A stretch of 64,000 bases of DNA from Rhynchopus sp. YZ270_cl-10. Taxonomy: Eukaryota; Euglenozoa; Diplonemea; Diplonemida; Diplonemidae. The notes under the pieces are model-generated. The model was given only the letters and a program-made list of their open reading frames with translations, was not told the origin of the DNA and made no database searches. Numbering within the stretch: position 1 is the stretch's first letter; the number at the start of each line of letters is the position of its first letter. A program made the position numbers and the translations under genes. The stretch spans positions 868,001-932,000 of the forward strand of contig OZ037891.1 in NCBI GenBank assembly GCA_964035575.1, in the 5' to 3' direction. Positions 11,824 through 22,380 of the stretch are shown piece after piece.

Positions 11824-11870
11824 AGTGCCTGCGTCCCAGAGGCGTTTGCACTATCAACTTCACTTTTTGC
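11824..11870 (+). repeat. GCGTC...GAGGCG element, family A
   Basis: GTGC (11825-11828) pairs with GCAC (11848-11851). The core is CTGCGTCCCAGAGGCG and the tail TATCAACTTCACTTTTT. Confidence 0.65.
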
Positions 11871-12145
11871 TTCGTAAAGAAAAGAATGTGTATGAAATAT
11901 AACACCCAAATCATATAGAAGAGGAGAGTGAAAGAATGTCAGCATGGCAGTCTACCAGATCATCGAAAGAAAAGAAAAGAAAAAAAAGGGAGAAAAGAAA
12001 AATTGGGAAAATTGCAACAACAGCATCCCCATGGGATGGAAATACCACGCTCCTCCTTTAAAACCACATAACGAAAAATAAATCTTTCTGTCGGTTGCCA
12101 ACGTGTAACAAAAAAAAAAAATTGGTTTTGCTGCTGCTTTTTAGA

Positions 12146-12190
12146 TGGTTACTAAGCGCTGTGAGGGCTTAGGTTCATCCAAGAAGCTTT
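12146..12190 (+). repeat. Hairpin element, ACGAGAGG-loop family (variant loop)
   Basis: CTAAGC (12152-12157) pairs with GCTTAG (12167-12172). The loop is GCTGTGAGG and the tail GTTCATCC. Confidence 0.55.
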
Positions 12191-12518
12191 TTTCTCTTAT
12201 TTTTATTGTTTTTTTTTTTTTTACCCGCATTCTGTTTTGTTTTGTTTTTTTCTGCCCGGTTTTTTGTGCCATCCGTGCCCTTATTTTTGCCTTTTCCCCA
12301 AACGCTCCCCTTTCTTATTCATTAGTATTGCCTGATTGATAACAGATTTTAAAATTTCTACCATTTTTTTATTTTCCAAAATAAACCCCCCCCTCTTTCT
12401 TATTCACCCCTTAGCTAGGAGGTGAGGAAAAAAAAATATCTGTGTGTGCACTATTTCTCTACCTTCCCTTCCTGATTGATTGATTGATTGTTTTTTTTTT
12501 TTTTTTTCGATATGCTTT

Positions 12519-12595
12519 GTGCAAGGCTCTCGGTAAGAAGAGGTTTTTAAGGGCATCATACCTGATACCTCAGATCTCTTACCGAAAGCCCTGTG
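12519..12595 (+). repeat. 77-nt imperfect hairpin
   Basis: CGGTAAGA (12531-12538) pairs with TCTTACCG (12577-12584), and GGCT (12525-12528) with AGCC (12587-12590), with a loop of about 38 nt. It could be a small inverted-repeat element or a small-RNA precursor; I cannot tell which. Confidence 0.4.
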
Positions 12596-13709
12596 CTTTT
12601 ATGCTATCCAAGCTCGTACAAGAAAAAAAGAAAAATCACAGTGGTTTCATTGTGATTTCTTTCCCCCAACCCCTTTTCCCTTTCAGGGGTGCATCTCAAC
12701 CGTTCTCTTGCATTTATTAATGACTCAAATATTAGAATTTTGGGTGTGTTAGACAAAACTGATCTTTTTTTTTTAATCCCTCACCATATACTATCAATGT
12801 ATTGATTGCATATGATGAAATACTTAATCTCTTTCTCTGAAAAGATATGTTCGCTCTGTGATCATATACCCATTTCCCCCCCCCAAAAAAAAAAAAATGA
12901 AAAGAAAATAGGAGGAGACAAAGCGGAAGGACAACTCCATCTTTTAAAAGAAATATTATTTTTTTTCGCTACTTTGTGATCGGAAAAAGTGTCAATGTCG
13001 TTCACTCATCCCAACCGTGCTCCGCAACACCACCCAATAAGTGAGAATGTCTGTGGAAGCGTTAATCAAACAACTACAAGAAAGGGGGGGTGAGGGAACG
13101 ACAAATGACGCTTTCCTTGAAGTGTGATAAGAAACCAGACATATCGAGAGCCAAACGCTCAGATTTTGTAACAGTATTTCCCCTTGAATTCCCTTTCACC
13201 GCCAAACAGATTTTACCTATTTGGCTGCGTTCGTAACGAAAAAAACACTGCTATTTTTTTATTGTTATCAAGACCGAGCGGATGGTGGTGTCTGGTTTCT
13301 TCAATCAATATTTTTAATGTTCTTTTCCCCCTGGCGGCATTTGATATTGCATCATTAACTATCATAGTTTACGTACTGACTCTCGCAATGTAGGGGGGTT
13401 TTTTTTTGTTTTTTTGTTTTTTTTGTTTATTTGTATTTTTCGCGCACAATGCATCATTAATTCCTGTTGTGTTTTTGTTTTGTTTTGTTTTTAAATACTA
13501 AGTTCTGTGTCATATTATTCTGATAAACGCTTATTCGATAGCAGACCCGCTCATTGCCATGCACTTCTGGAGCGTTTTTTTTAATTTACTTCTTTTGCTG
13601 ATTATGATTTATCTATCTTGTTGCCTTTGGTTGTATTGATGCCGCCACGCTGAACTCCCCCGGTAATTTTCGGCAAGCCGCACCCGATGCTGTTTCTGCT
13701 TTTTGTTTC

Positions 13710-13752
13710 AGTACCTGCGTCCCAGAGGCGTTTGTACTTTTAACTTTATCTT
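13710..13752 (+). repeat. GTAC/GTAC variant of family A
   Basis: GTAC (13711-13714) replaces GTGC and pairs with GTAC (13734-13737), which replaces GCAC. Both sides of one base pair have changed together. Core CCTGCGTCCCAGAGGCG is intact; the tail is TTTTAACTTTATC. Confidence 0.6.
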
Positions 13753-14117
13753 TTTTTTTGTTCAGTTTTTCTTCCGTTTTTTTGTTGCAGACGTTAACTC
13801 TCTCGGGTTGGGATTCATAGCTTGGTGGAGTCACAAATTTTATGTGAACTGTGTATTCCCCCAACAGGGTTTCTTTTCCGCTTTGAGAGAGGGTGGTGTG
13901 TGGGGTGTTTTTTTCACCCTATTAATCCTTTTGGTAAAATGATGAAGGAAAAGGAAGCATTTGACCCCCCACACATGCACTAAGCTTTCCCCTCCCCTTG
14001 TTAACTTTTTTTTGAATGTGAGGCTTAGATTATCATAAAATTTCTTCTTCTTTTCTCGGTTGTTGTTGTTTTTTATACACTTCCCTAATGCTTTCAAATT
14101 TTATTTGAAAGTATATG

Positions 14118-15164
14118 GGAGCGTCCGCGAAAGACCCCCCCCCTAAAGCTAACATCCATGCTTATTGGTATTTCACTAATTAAAATTTTGGTATTTTATA
14201 AGATTTTTTTTTACAATGAACTCAGAGTTAAGTTTCTGAGTTCATTAAAAAAAAAATCGGTGAAAAATTCCGAGTAGGTATTAATTTAGATAGGAAAAGC
14301 TATGTCAGCAGCTATGTGTCCCCTTATTTTACCTGTAAATACTAAGGATATAGGAAGGAATTCACTAATATCTGTCTCTAAACCCATTATCAAAAAGGGG
14401 GGAAGGAAAGGGGGGTGGAGGCTTGTCGCCCCCTCCGAACACTCTAAATAGAGCGCGAAAGAGCTTCACGCTCCGGGTCGTCTGCGGCGACGTCGACTTT
14501 CTCGCAGAAAACCCCCTTTTTTGAGTGACCCTATTGACCTCCGTGATGAGTCTCTCCAAGAGTTACAGACAATTGTCCGCCTGTTCCTCCTCTTCCTCCT
14601 CCGTCTCGCTGTCACTGTCCTGAGGGTGTCGCTGATGCAACTACAGGAGTAGTAAACGGCGGACACCCCTTTTCTCCTGGTGGTTGTCTTCTGCATATGG
14701 AGGGACATATGCTTCGAGCTACACACCTCGCGCATCCAGCTCCTCGCGCCCCACCCTTTGCCCCCCTGCCAGTGGACCCCTGCATACACCTGCAGCTCGG
14801 CGAAGTTTTTTAGGCCTCGGAAAGGCCGGGTTTTCAGATCCTGAGCGAATGCTTTGGCTGCTGATTACATTTCCCCCTGTTGTGTTGTTCTATGGGTGGT
14901 TATATGGGTGTTTGTGAGGATTTCCTTGTTTTTCCTTAGTATTTACAGGTAAAATAAGGGGACACATAGCTGCTGACATAGCTTTTCCTATCTAAATTAA
15001 TACCTACTCGGAATTTTTCACCGATTTTTTTTTTAATGAACTCAGAAACTTAACTCTGAGTTCATTGTAAAAAAAAATCTTATAAAATACCAAAATTTTA
15101 ATTAGTGAAATACCAATAAGCATGGATGTTAGCTTTAGGGGGGGGGGTCTTTCGCGGACGCTGC
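14118..15164. mobile_element. 1-kb element with ~235-bp terminal inverted repeats
   Basis: The left arm (from about 14118 to 14352) starts GGAGCGTCCGCGAAAGACC; the right arm (about 14937-15164) is its near-perfect complement. The G-tract length and a few bases differ. Each arm also contains a smaller palindrome based on AACTCAGAGTT/AACTTCTGAGTT-like sequence. The interior (about 14360-14930) is richer in GC than the surroundings and has no convincing ORF. An ATAT motif touches both ends, so the target duplication cannot be defined. Superfamily not assigned. Confidence 0.75.
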
Positions 15165-15190
15165 CATATGAATTTGTTCTTTTCTTTTTT

Positions 15191-15234
15191 GGTACACTGT
15201 CACGAGAAGGGCTGTGTATTTTTAAGCTATTCTT
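15191..15234 (+). repeat. GGTACACTGTCACGAG element, family 3
   Basis: TACA (15193-15196) pairs with TGTA (15215-15218). The interior is CTGTCACGAGAAGGGCTG. Confidence 0.5.
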
Positions 15235-15254
15235 TTTTGCAAAATTGGTTGTAT

Positions 15255-15287
15255 TAGTGTGGACACCCGAGGATGCGTTCCCACTAT
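15255..15287 (+). repeat. GTGTAGACACC repeat, family 4
   Basis: It reads AGTGTGGACACCCGAGGATG followed by CGTTCCCACTAT, matching the antisense copy at 4952-4980. Confidence 0.45.
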
Positions 15288-15295
15288 ATTTTCCC

Positions 15296-15352
15296 AGTGT
15301 CTGCGTCTGCCGATGTACGGTGAGGCGTTTGCACTTTCAACTTCTCTTTTTC
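15296..15352 (+). repeat. GCGTC...GAGGCG element, family A (long loop)
   Basis: GTGT (15297-15300) pairs with GCAC (15331-15334) through one G-T wobble. An extra arm TGCCG/CGGTG with loop ATGTA lies between GCGTC and GAGGCG. The tail is TTTCAACTTCTCTTTTT. Confidence 0.6.
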
Positions 15353-15752
15353 TTGTTCTTCTTTATGTCTGTTTTTTCTCACTCTCTAAGCCATCCTTTC
15401 AATGAGGGCAAATCGTCTTGGGCAGCCTTCCTAGCACCCACTCAGTTTTTCTTTACTGTGAAAGCCTTTGTGGAGGGGAGGCGCAAAAAAAAAAAAAAAA
15501 TAGCTATTTATTACCGGTAGTCATAAACGCTTTACACCCGGAAGGGTGCCACGAGACAGAGGCACAAGGGTGGTTTGGTGTCTCAATCCTGAGGGCGAAG
15601 GCTTCGTTTAGGGGCCGGTATTTATTTTTTTGGCCGTTAAAAAAAATGGCTGGGGTACGAGTCATTGTACCTTGTGCATACATAATCCACTGAAGGAATT
15701 GTGTGCACAACGGCAACATAATTTTTTTTTTTTTGAGGTAATTAATTACCAT

Positions 15753-15824
15753 ACCCACGTAACTCATACCCATTTGCGATAATGAGCAAAATACCCATTG
15801 CCATTATCGATGGGTAGCGTGGGT
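15753..15824 (+). repeat. 72-nt three-stem hairpin
   Basis: Three stacked perfect stems are nested: ACCCACG (15753) with CGTGGGT (15818), ACCCAT (15768) with ATGGGT (15810), and CGATAATG (15777) with CATTATCG (15802). The pattern fits either a structured RNA or a tiny inverted-repeat element. Confidence 0.5.
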
Positions 15825-16115
15825 GTTGTAAATTTCTGTTATTTTTTGCTTTTTTTTTTTTCTTCTTCGGAGAGCGCTTTTGAAGAAAAAGAGCGATCAG
15901 AGGCTTTTTACAGGGGGGTGCTTGTTTTGTTCCCCACCTTTCGTACCTTTTTTCTGTGGATAATAGTCCCGGTGGTAAGTGCATGAAAGCAGGTAGAGCT
16001 GTGGGGGCTGTATCAACCCTCGATCGCTGTCTCTGTTACGTAGTCATGTCCTGTACAACTGTCTCTGCAGCAAAGAGACAGCCAAATTTTCCAAAACCGG
16101 CGTTTGTTCCCGCAC

Positions 16116-16160
16116 GTATGTGTACGGAAGGCACATTTCATCACATTACAAAGTTTTTCT
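16116..16160 (+). repeat. Hairpin element, ACGAGAGG-loop family (variant)
   Basis: ATGTG (16118-16122) pairs with CACAT (16132-16136) around TACGGAAGG. The tail TTCATCACATTACAAAG follows. Confidence 0.5.
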
Positions 16161-16659
16161 TGAGGTTTTTTCCTTCAGAGGCAGTACAAGGTACACCCGC
16201 ACAGCGCTTTCTTGTTGAATGGAAAGTCAATGAATGTTCCTGTACAACTTCCTTTTTTCTTTTTTTGCAGTATTGTTTTCTCTTTCTTTTTGTTCACTTG
16301 TTCCCCCCAGGTACCGTTTCACAGTTTTCCTTCGTCATCATGCTAATGTTTTTTTGTGTTCCCTTTTTGTCTTTCCTCCTTCAATAGGAAAGGACATGTG
16401 TTTTGCGTCGAGGATTCAGGATTCAGTCAGTTCCGTCCCTCTTACGGTGTCGTTTGGATCCAATACTTATTATATTTGGTCAAGTAAAGAACCTCGCCCA
16501 TTTCCACTATTTCCACCATTTTCTTTTTCTCTTCACTTACACAAATTCATGACCCCCTGGATTGCTGGATATTCAAAAAAAAAATGTTGCATTTTTTTTT
16601 TTGCTGTTGTGATAGCCGCTCTCCTAGGGATCGTTTAATGTTTTTTTAACGATTGTTCA

Positions 16660-16760
16660 AGGTGACTTACGCACGTCAAGGCTTAGGTTCATCTTGGCAA
16701 CATTATAGGTGACTATTCGTAAGAAGGTCTAGCATTCATCTTACATTTTTTTTTTTCTTC
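16660..16760 (+). repeat. Degenerate ACGAGAGG-family hairpin, doubled tail
   Basis: GGTGACTTACGCACGTCAAGG is followed by CTTAGGTTCATCTTGG. A second partial GGTGACT...TTCATCTTAC unit follows about 50 nt later. Stem pairing is weak. Confidence 0.4.
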
Positions 16761-17835
16761 TTTCGCCCCTTCACTGGGACGAAACACAGATAGGGTGTGT
16801 GTTCACTCTGCTGACTGTTGCTGCTCCCCACCCCCTTTAGCTTATGGTGTCCTGGTCTTCACTCTTCGTGATTAAGCACCCTCCGTTTCGGTCGGGGCAA
16901 TGTTTTGTGTATGTATACACCGTGCCCCCCTTTTGCAGGAGTTGTGTGTGAACAGGTGGTTGGGGCTTGATACCCCCCAGTGGAGAAGAGGAAAAAGCTG
17001 TCTGTGTCCCGCTCCGGCCAGATTCATCTCTCGTCTCTAAAAAAAACATTCTTTGTTTTCATTTTTTTTAGAAATAAAAATAATTTTTTGAGTTGTATAC
17101 ATTAGCACAGTCAACCGAGGAGGCCTCTATAGAATGGCTGTTCTCTTTAAAACTTCATTTTTGTTTGTCAGCTATTTGAGCAGGTAAACAAGCAAACGAT
17201 CAAGGTTGATGTGAATCGGGAAACAAAAAAAAAAAAAAACTTTTGTCTCAAGGCTAAAGTAAACTATTCAATACACCTATTTCTTCTTTTTGGACGCAAA
17301 ACAACTTGTTGTCAATTCTAAAAAAATATTGGGAGGCAGGCGCTGCGGGCAAACAAAACGGATTGAAAAAAGACAAGAAGTTTGCTTGTTTTCTTTGAGT
17401 ACTCAATTAACCACCATACTTCAGTTTAACACATTTTTTTTCACCTTTTTGTTTTCCGGCTTTGAGCGCACAAAAGACCCGATCTTTTTTTCTGCGTTGT
17501 GTCTTCTTTAGGTTTTAGTTTAGTTTATTTCTCTCCCGAGCAGGTTTACTTTCTTTTTTTTTTCGTCCCTTTTTTTCCCCTATGCGATATCATTTCCTTT
17601 TATTTTCACTTTCCACAAAACAATACAAAATTAACCCACCCCCCCCCCTTGCAGGCGGTGGGGATCCTTGTGGATTTGTTAACCTTTATCGGGCCTTTTT
17701 CCCCTCATCGTTCCCTCTCCCCCGATTTCCCCTTGCGTATTCGCTTTCTTTTTTCATTTATTTACACAACGAAGGTGTGGCTAGGACAGTTGATCAGAAG
17801 TAGGGTTGAGAAAAAGCTTGGCACTAAACAGATTT

Positions 17836-17947
17836 AATCACTACACCTGATTTTGCCTGAAATTTGGAGCTTAGTGGGGTTTGGTGGTATTTAAACCTCC
17901 ACAAATACTAAACTCCGCCAAAAAAATTCAGACATTAGGTGGTGATT
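17836..17947. mobile_element. Small imperfect inverted-repeat element
   Basis: AATCACTACACC at the left opposes AGGTGGTGATT at the right, and pairing continues imperfectly (CTTAGTGG...ACTAAACTCC) over about 110 bp. It looks like an old MITE; no target duplication is clear. Confidence 0.35.
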
Positions 17948-18620
17948 AGCAAAAAAAACAAATCTAGCAAAAAAAAAAAGTAACCACTCAACTCAGGACA
18001 AAAGAGACCCGGCTAGCCCAAAAACAGACAGACTACATGTGCCGCCAGGTACAACAGCTAGGTACAGCAAACCATGTGCTCAGTGAGCATCCGAGCCCTT
18101 TAAGGCGACATTGAGCGCAGAACCTATTCCTTTTCAAAATGGTCACGTTCAGTTTTTTTTTTTGTCGCCTCATGAAATGAAGGAGGAAAATAGAAACAAA
18201 GCACTTTAAACACGCGAACCGCGCTGCAGAGCCACTCCTCACCAAACAGGTCGAGGTGTGTGCGTTTCACCACAACCTCTCCCACGGGTTTTATCGTGTG
18301 ATGAGTGTTAAGTTTCTGTTCCCCCCTTTTTTTCCGTTTCAGCGAGTGCCCGCACAATTGTTAGTTGAAAATATTTATTCGTATTTCAATTTTTTTCTTT
18401 GCTTTTGATAACGAATCAAACGAAACAAAATGGCGCATTTTTTTTTTTCTGTCAAGAGATCATTGTTTTAGAGAATATGAGGTGGTTTCCTCTCATACGA
18501 AAAAACAACAACAAAAATGAAGGAAAAAAGGGACATCGTTTACTTTCCTTCCTGTTTTTCGATTTTTTTGATTTTTTACACTTTTCCTTTTTTTACCACC
18601 TGATTTGCAAAAAACGGCAA

Positions 18621-18672
18621 ACCCTCCCAACGCCTCCCAACACCTCCCAACACCTCCCAACCTCCCAACACC
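18621..18672 (+). repeat. CCTCCCAACA decamer array (left of satellite)
   Basis: Four to five copies of CCTCCCAACA/G lie about 190 bp before the satellite. A matching array lies beyond its other end at 20424-20468. Confidence 0.7.
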
Positions 18673-18860
18673 CCTCCAATTTAGCCCGAATTTTGGGAAT
18701 TTTTTTTTTTTGAGGGTGTTCTGTACCCCCTTCTGGAGGGGGTTCCAGGGTGGGGTCCCGGTTCCAAAGTCAAACAAAAAAATAGTGGTGGAAATTTGGG
18801 AAAAATGTATTAATTTAGATGCCCCCAAGGGAAAATCCCGACCTCTGGTGCTGTACTGCT

Positions 18861-19354
18861 ACTGTGTACTGTGTACTGTGTACTGTGTACTGTGTACTGT
18901 GTACTGTGTACTGTGTACTGTGTACTGTGTACTGTGTACTGTGTACTGTGTACTGTGTACTGTGTACTGTGTACTGTGTACTGTGTACTGTGTACTGTGT
19001 ACTGTGTACTGTGTACTGTGTACTGTGTACTGTGTACTGTGTACTGTGTACTGTGTACTGTGTACTGTGTACTGTGTACTGTGTACTGTGTACTGTGTAC
19101 TGTGTACTGTGTACTGTGTACTGTGTACTGTGTACTGTGTACTGTGTACTGTGTACTGTGTACTGTGTACTGTGTACTGTGTACTGTGTACTGTGTACTG
19201 TGTACTGTGTACTGTGTACTGTGTACTGTGTACTGTGTACTGTGTACTGTGTACTGTGTACTGTGTACTGTGTACTGTGTACTGTGTACTGTGTACTGTG
19301 TACTGTGTACTGTGTACTGTGTACTGTGTACTGTGTACTGTGTACTGTGTACTG
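18861..19354. repeat. Satellite part 1: 7-bp unit CTGTGTA
   Basis: About 70 virtually perfect tandem copies. The long ORFs running through it on both strands are repeat artefacts. Confidence 0.97.
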
Positions 19355-19429
19355 TACTGTACTGTACTGTACTGTACTGTACTGTACTGTACTGTACTGT
19401 ACTGTACTGTACTGTACTGTACTGTACTG
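19351..19429. repeat. Satellite part 2: 5-bp unit GTACT
   Basis: About 16 copies of GTACT follow directly from the 7-mer array. The unit equals the 7-mer with one GT dinucleotide removed. Confidence 0.97.
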
Positions 19430-19443
19430 AACTCCCAATCCCC

Positions 19444-20265
19444 TGTGTATACTGTGTATACTGTGTATACTGTGTATACTGTGTATACTGTGTATACTGT
19501 GTATACTGTGTATACTGTGTATACTGTGTATACTGTGTATACTGTGTATACTGTGTATACTGTGTATACTGTGTATACTGTGTATACTGTGTATACTGTG
19601 TATACTGTGTATACTGTGTATACTGTGTATACTGTGTATACTGTGTATACTGTGTATACTGTGTATACTGTGTATACTGTGTATACTGTGTATACTGTGT
19701 ATACTGTGTATACTGTGTATACTGTGTATACTGTGTATACTGTGTATACTGTGTATACTGTGTATACTGTGTATACTGTGTATACTGTGTATACTGTGTA
19801 TACTGTGTATACTGTGTATACTGTGTATACTGTGTATACTGTGTATACTGTGTATACTGTGTATACTGTGTATACTGTGTATACTGTGTATACTGTGTAT
19901 ACTGTGTATACTGTGTATACTGTGTATACTGTGTATACTGTGTATACTGTGTATACTGTGTATACTGTGTATACTGTGTATACTGTGTATACTGTGTATA
20001 CTGTGTATACTGTGTATACTGTGTATACTGTGTATACTGTGTATACTGTGTATACTGTGTATACTGTGTATACTGTGTATACTGTGTATACTGTGTATAC
20101 TGTGTATACTGTGTATACTGTGTATACTGTGTATACTGTGTATACTGTGTATACTGTGTATACTGTGTATACTGTGTATACTGTGTATACTGTGTATACT
20201 GTGTCTACTGTGTATACTATGTATACTGTGCATACTGTGTCTACTGTGTATACTGTGTATACTGT
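19444..20265. repeat. Satellite part 3: 9-bp unit GTGTATACT
   Basis: About 91 copies, nearly perfect except for the last six, which carry substitutions. The unit equals the 7-mer with TA inserted. A 15-bp unique spacer (AACTCCCAATCCCCT) separates it from part 2. Confidence 0.97.
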
Positions 20266-20423
20266 GCAGTGTAAGAAAATTGATCACGTATGTACTCAGA
20301 ACTTGTCCATTTCGGCAAATTGACCCCACCACAGCGAGGACGGATTCCGGAAATGACAATGCAGGTGTTTAAAAACTTCACCAACGAGAAAAAGGCTCAC
20401 GCCGGTGGGAAAAAAAGTGTCTC

Positions 20424-20468
20424 ACCTCCCAACGCCTCCCAACACCTCCCAACACCTCCCAACACCCA
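20424..20468 (+). repeat. CCTCCCAACA decamer array (right of satellite)
   Basis: Four copies in the same orientation as the array at 18621-18672. The satellite therefore sits between two direct repeats. Confidence 0.7.
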
Positions 20469-20530
20469 GCTAATTCAGGTGGATTTTAGCTAAAAAATGG
20501 GTGGACCTTTGTGGGGTCTCCGAGTTTGTT

Positions 20531-20560
20531 CAGATGTGCGTGCACGAGAGGCACATCCTT
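20531..20560 (+). repeat. Hairpin element, ACGAGAGG-loop family
   Basis: GTGC (20540-20543) pairs with GCAC (20551-20554) around the loop ACGAGAG. GATGTG/CACATC can form as an alternative outer stem. Confidence 0.6.
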
Positions 20561-20979
20561 TGACAATTTCCTGTTCTTCGTTTTGTTCAGTTGTGTTTTG
20601 TTTTGTTTATTTTTTTTTTTTCTTTCCATTTTGCACAGTGTCGTTTCCCCCTCTTTTTCCCCTCTCCAAAGCCGCAAATTTGATCAGTCCATATCAACTA
20701 TCATTTGTTTTGTGGGCCTGATGTAGACCATACGGTCGTCAATCACCCCCCCCTTCCAACAGGGCAATTGAGCAATCAACGAAAAAAAACCTTTTTTCCC
20801 TTTCATTTACCTATCAGAGTTGGTTGTTTTTCTCATCAGTTATCGCCCCACTTCAATTTCTAATCATACTATTGTCGAGATTTATTTCCTCTCTTCAAAA
20901 TGATATTCAGATATTGGTGTGGGGAGGGACTATTGTAAGATGACTGACACTTTCCTTCTCCTTGATTGTGTGTGTGTGT

Positions 20980-21030
20980 GTGTTTAATAACTAGTAGGGG
21001 TAATTCTTGCTCAGAATATGGCCCCATGTG
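20980..21030 (+). repeat. GGGGTAATTCT hairpin, family D, copy 1
   Basis: GGGG (20997-21000) pairs with CCCC (21022-21025), and ATTCT with AGAAT, around TGCTC. It is preceded by a GT tract. Confidence 0.7.
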
Positions 21031-21041
21031 TGTGTGTGTGT

Positions 21042-21092
21042 GTTTGAAAACTACTAGGGGAAATTCTTGCGCAGAATATGACCCCAAATTGG
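21042..21092 (+). repeat. GGGGTAATTCT hairpin, family D, copy 2
   Basis: GGGG (21057-21060) pairs with CCCC (21082-21085) and ATTCT with AGAAT around TGCGC. A CAAATTGGTGTGTTTGATA tail follows. Confidence 0.7.
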
Positions 21093-21137
21093 TGTGTTTG
21101 ATACCATATTTAGAGTGCCTATAGCCCACTTTTTTTG

Positions 21138-21200
21138 GTGTGTGTTTGATAACTAATAGGGGGTAATTCTTGCGCAGAATATGTCCCCAAATTGGTGTGC
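21138..21200 (+). repeat. GGGGTAATTCT hairpin, family D, copy 3
   Basis: GGGG pairs with CCCC at 21185-21188, with the same ATTCT/AGAAT inner stem and TGCGC loop. The CAAATTGGTGTG tail is repeated. Confidence 0.7.
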
Positions 21201-22380
21201 GCGGTGCTGTGGCACATTGATTATACCAATATTTCCATTTTTTTTCTCTCTTTTTTTTTTTTAAACGACCTGCTTTTTCTTTCCTTCTGTATCCCATAAC
21301 TAAAATACCCCAAAACCACTCCCCCCACACTCCGCACTGTGTACACAAGATGCTATGTGGTCATTGCATCTTGGTGCATAGTCTAATAACGATAACCCAA
21401 TTAAATCCCCTATTCCCGGGTGCATGTGTTGACCCTCTCAAATACTTTCAATTCTGTGAACTGAAAGTATATGAATCTAACCCTATTCCCCTTCCTTTTT
21501 TTTTTGCCAAATATTCCGATGGGAAATTAAAGGCGTCCCCTGTGTTTGCTTTTTTTTTTTAACCCTTTACGCCTTGAGCCATATTTTTGGGCGTATTTTT
21601 TTTTTTGTGGTTTTGTTTGCACTCTCATAAAACGGTAAACGTGGTCAAAGAATTTGTTTTATATCATTTTTTTTTTTTTTGTGGCTTCTTTTCCTAAAGC
21701 AAACCCTTAGGGGGTGGCTTTACATTGTCTTTAAAAGACACACGTTGTTTTTTTTTATCCTTTTTTGAAAATGGGATAAAATAAGCTGGGGGAAAAAAAA
21801 GCAAAAAGTAAGCATCAATTATTTGTACATGGTACATGATGCTGTGTGATATTACACAACACACACACACACACTCTCTCTCTTTCTTTCTCTCTCACTC
21901 ACTGCATTGCCCCCTTTTCCCATTTTTTCGTTCTGGGATGAGGGATGCAAAAAAAAAACTATCCTTCCTCCACCGTGCGCACGCATTCCCACCCCACCCT
22001 TAAAACTGGTTTGCGTGCACACATACACATCCCCTCTGTCCCCCTTTCTCTTCTACCACACAAAACAACAATTCTTTCTGAAATATAAAAAAAAAAAATG
22101 ACGATGCTCTTTTTTTTTGTCTCCTCCTCCTCCTCCCTCCCTCCTTCCTCTCCCAACCACGCAAAACTCCAGCAACGCAACACGGGGTGCCGTTCCGACC
22201 CCCTCCCTTTTGTTATTGCGGAGGGCTTTTTGTATTGCAACATAGTTTTCATACTACACAGTTTTGTGGATTTACTCAAAACCACCTTTTCCCCGATCTA
22301 GGGTTGGGCTTCACTGTAGCTTTACTTGAATTTTATTTTCTATTATCCCACTCTCACTTTTTAAAGTTGCTTTCTCAACT

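Larger units (their letters stand above)
11623..14117. other. Intergenic spacer
   Basis: No gene is supported. Two ACGAGAGG-type hairpins, two family A elements, one copy of the CATATG hairpin (12785-12814) and a 77-nt hairpin (12519-12595) are present in otherwise A/T homopolymer-rich sequence. Confidence 0.7.
15165..18856. other. Intergenic spacer
   Basis: No gene is supported in 3.7 kb of T-rich sequence. It holds several short interspersed elements (families 1, A, 3, 4), a three-stem hairpin at 15753-15824 and a small inverted-repeat element at 17836-17947. Confidence 0.7.
20266..22380. other. Intergenic spacer
   Basis: No gene is supported. It contains the right-hand decamer array, one ACGAGAGG hairpin, three copies of the GGGGTAATTCT hairpin and several GT, CA and CT dinucleotide tracts. 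Confidence 0.7.

Noticed and set aside
11795-11825. GGGGTTCGATAACCC resembling a tRNA T-arm
   Set aside because: No acceptor stem, D-arm or anticodon arm at the right distance upstream.
18605-20359. Long ORFs on both strands through the satellite
   Set aside because: Units of 7 and 9 bp without stop codons give endless YCVLCTV, TVY or HSI chains; no start, splice or composition signals of a gene.
18861-21200. Possible CRISPR array
   Set aside because: Eukaryotic context, no unique spacers of even length between repeats, and no cas genes.
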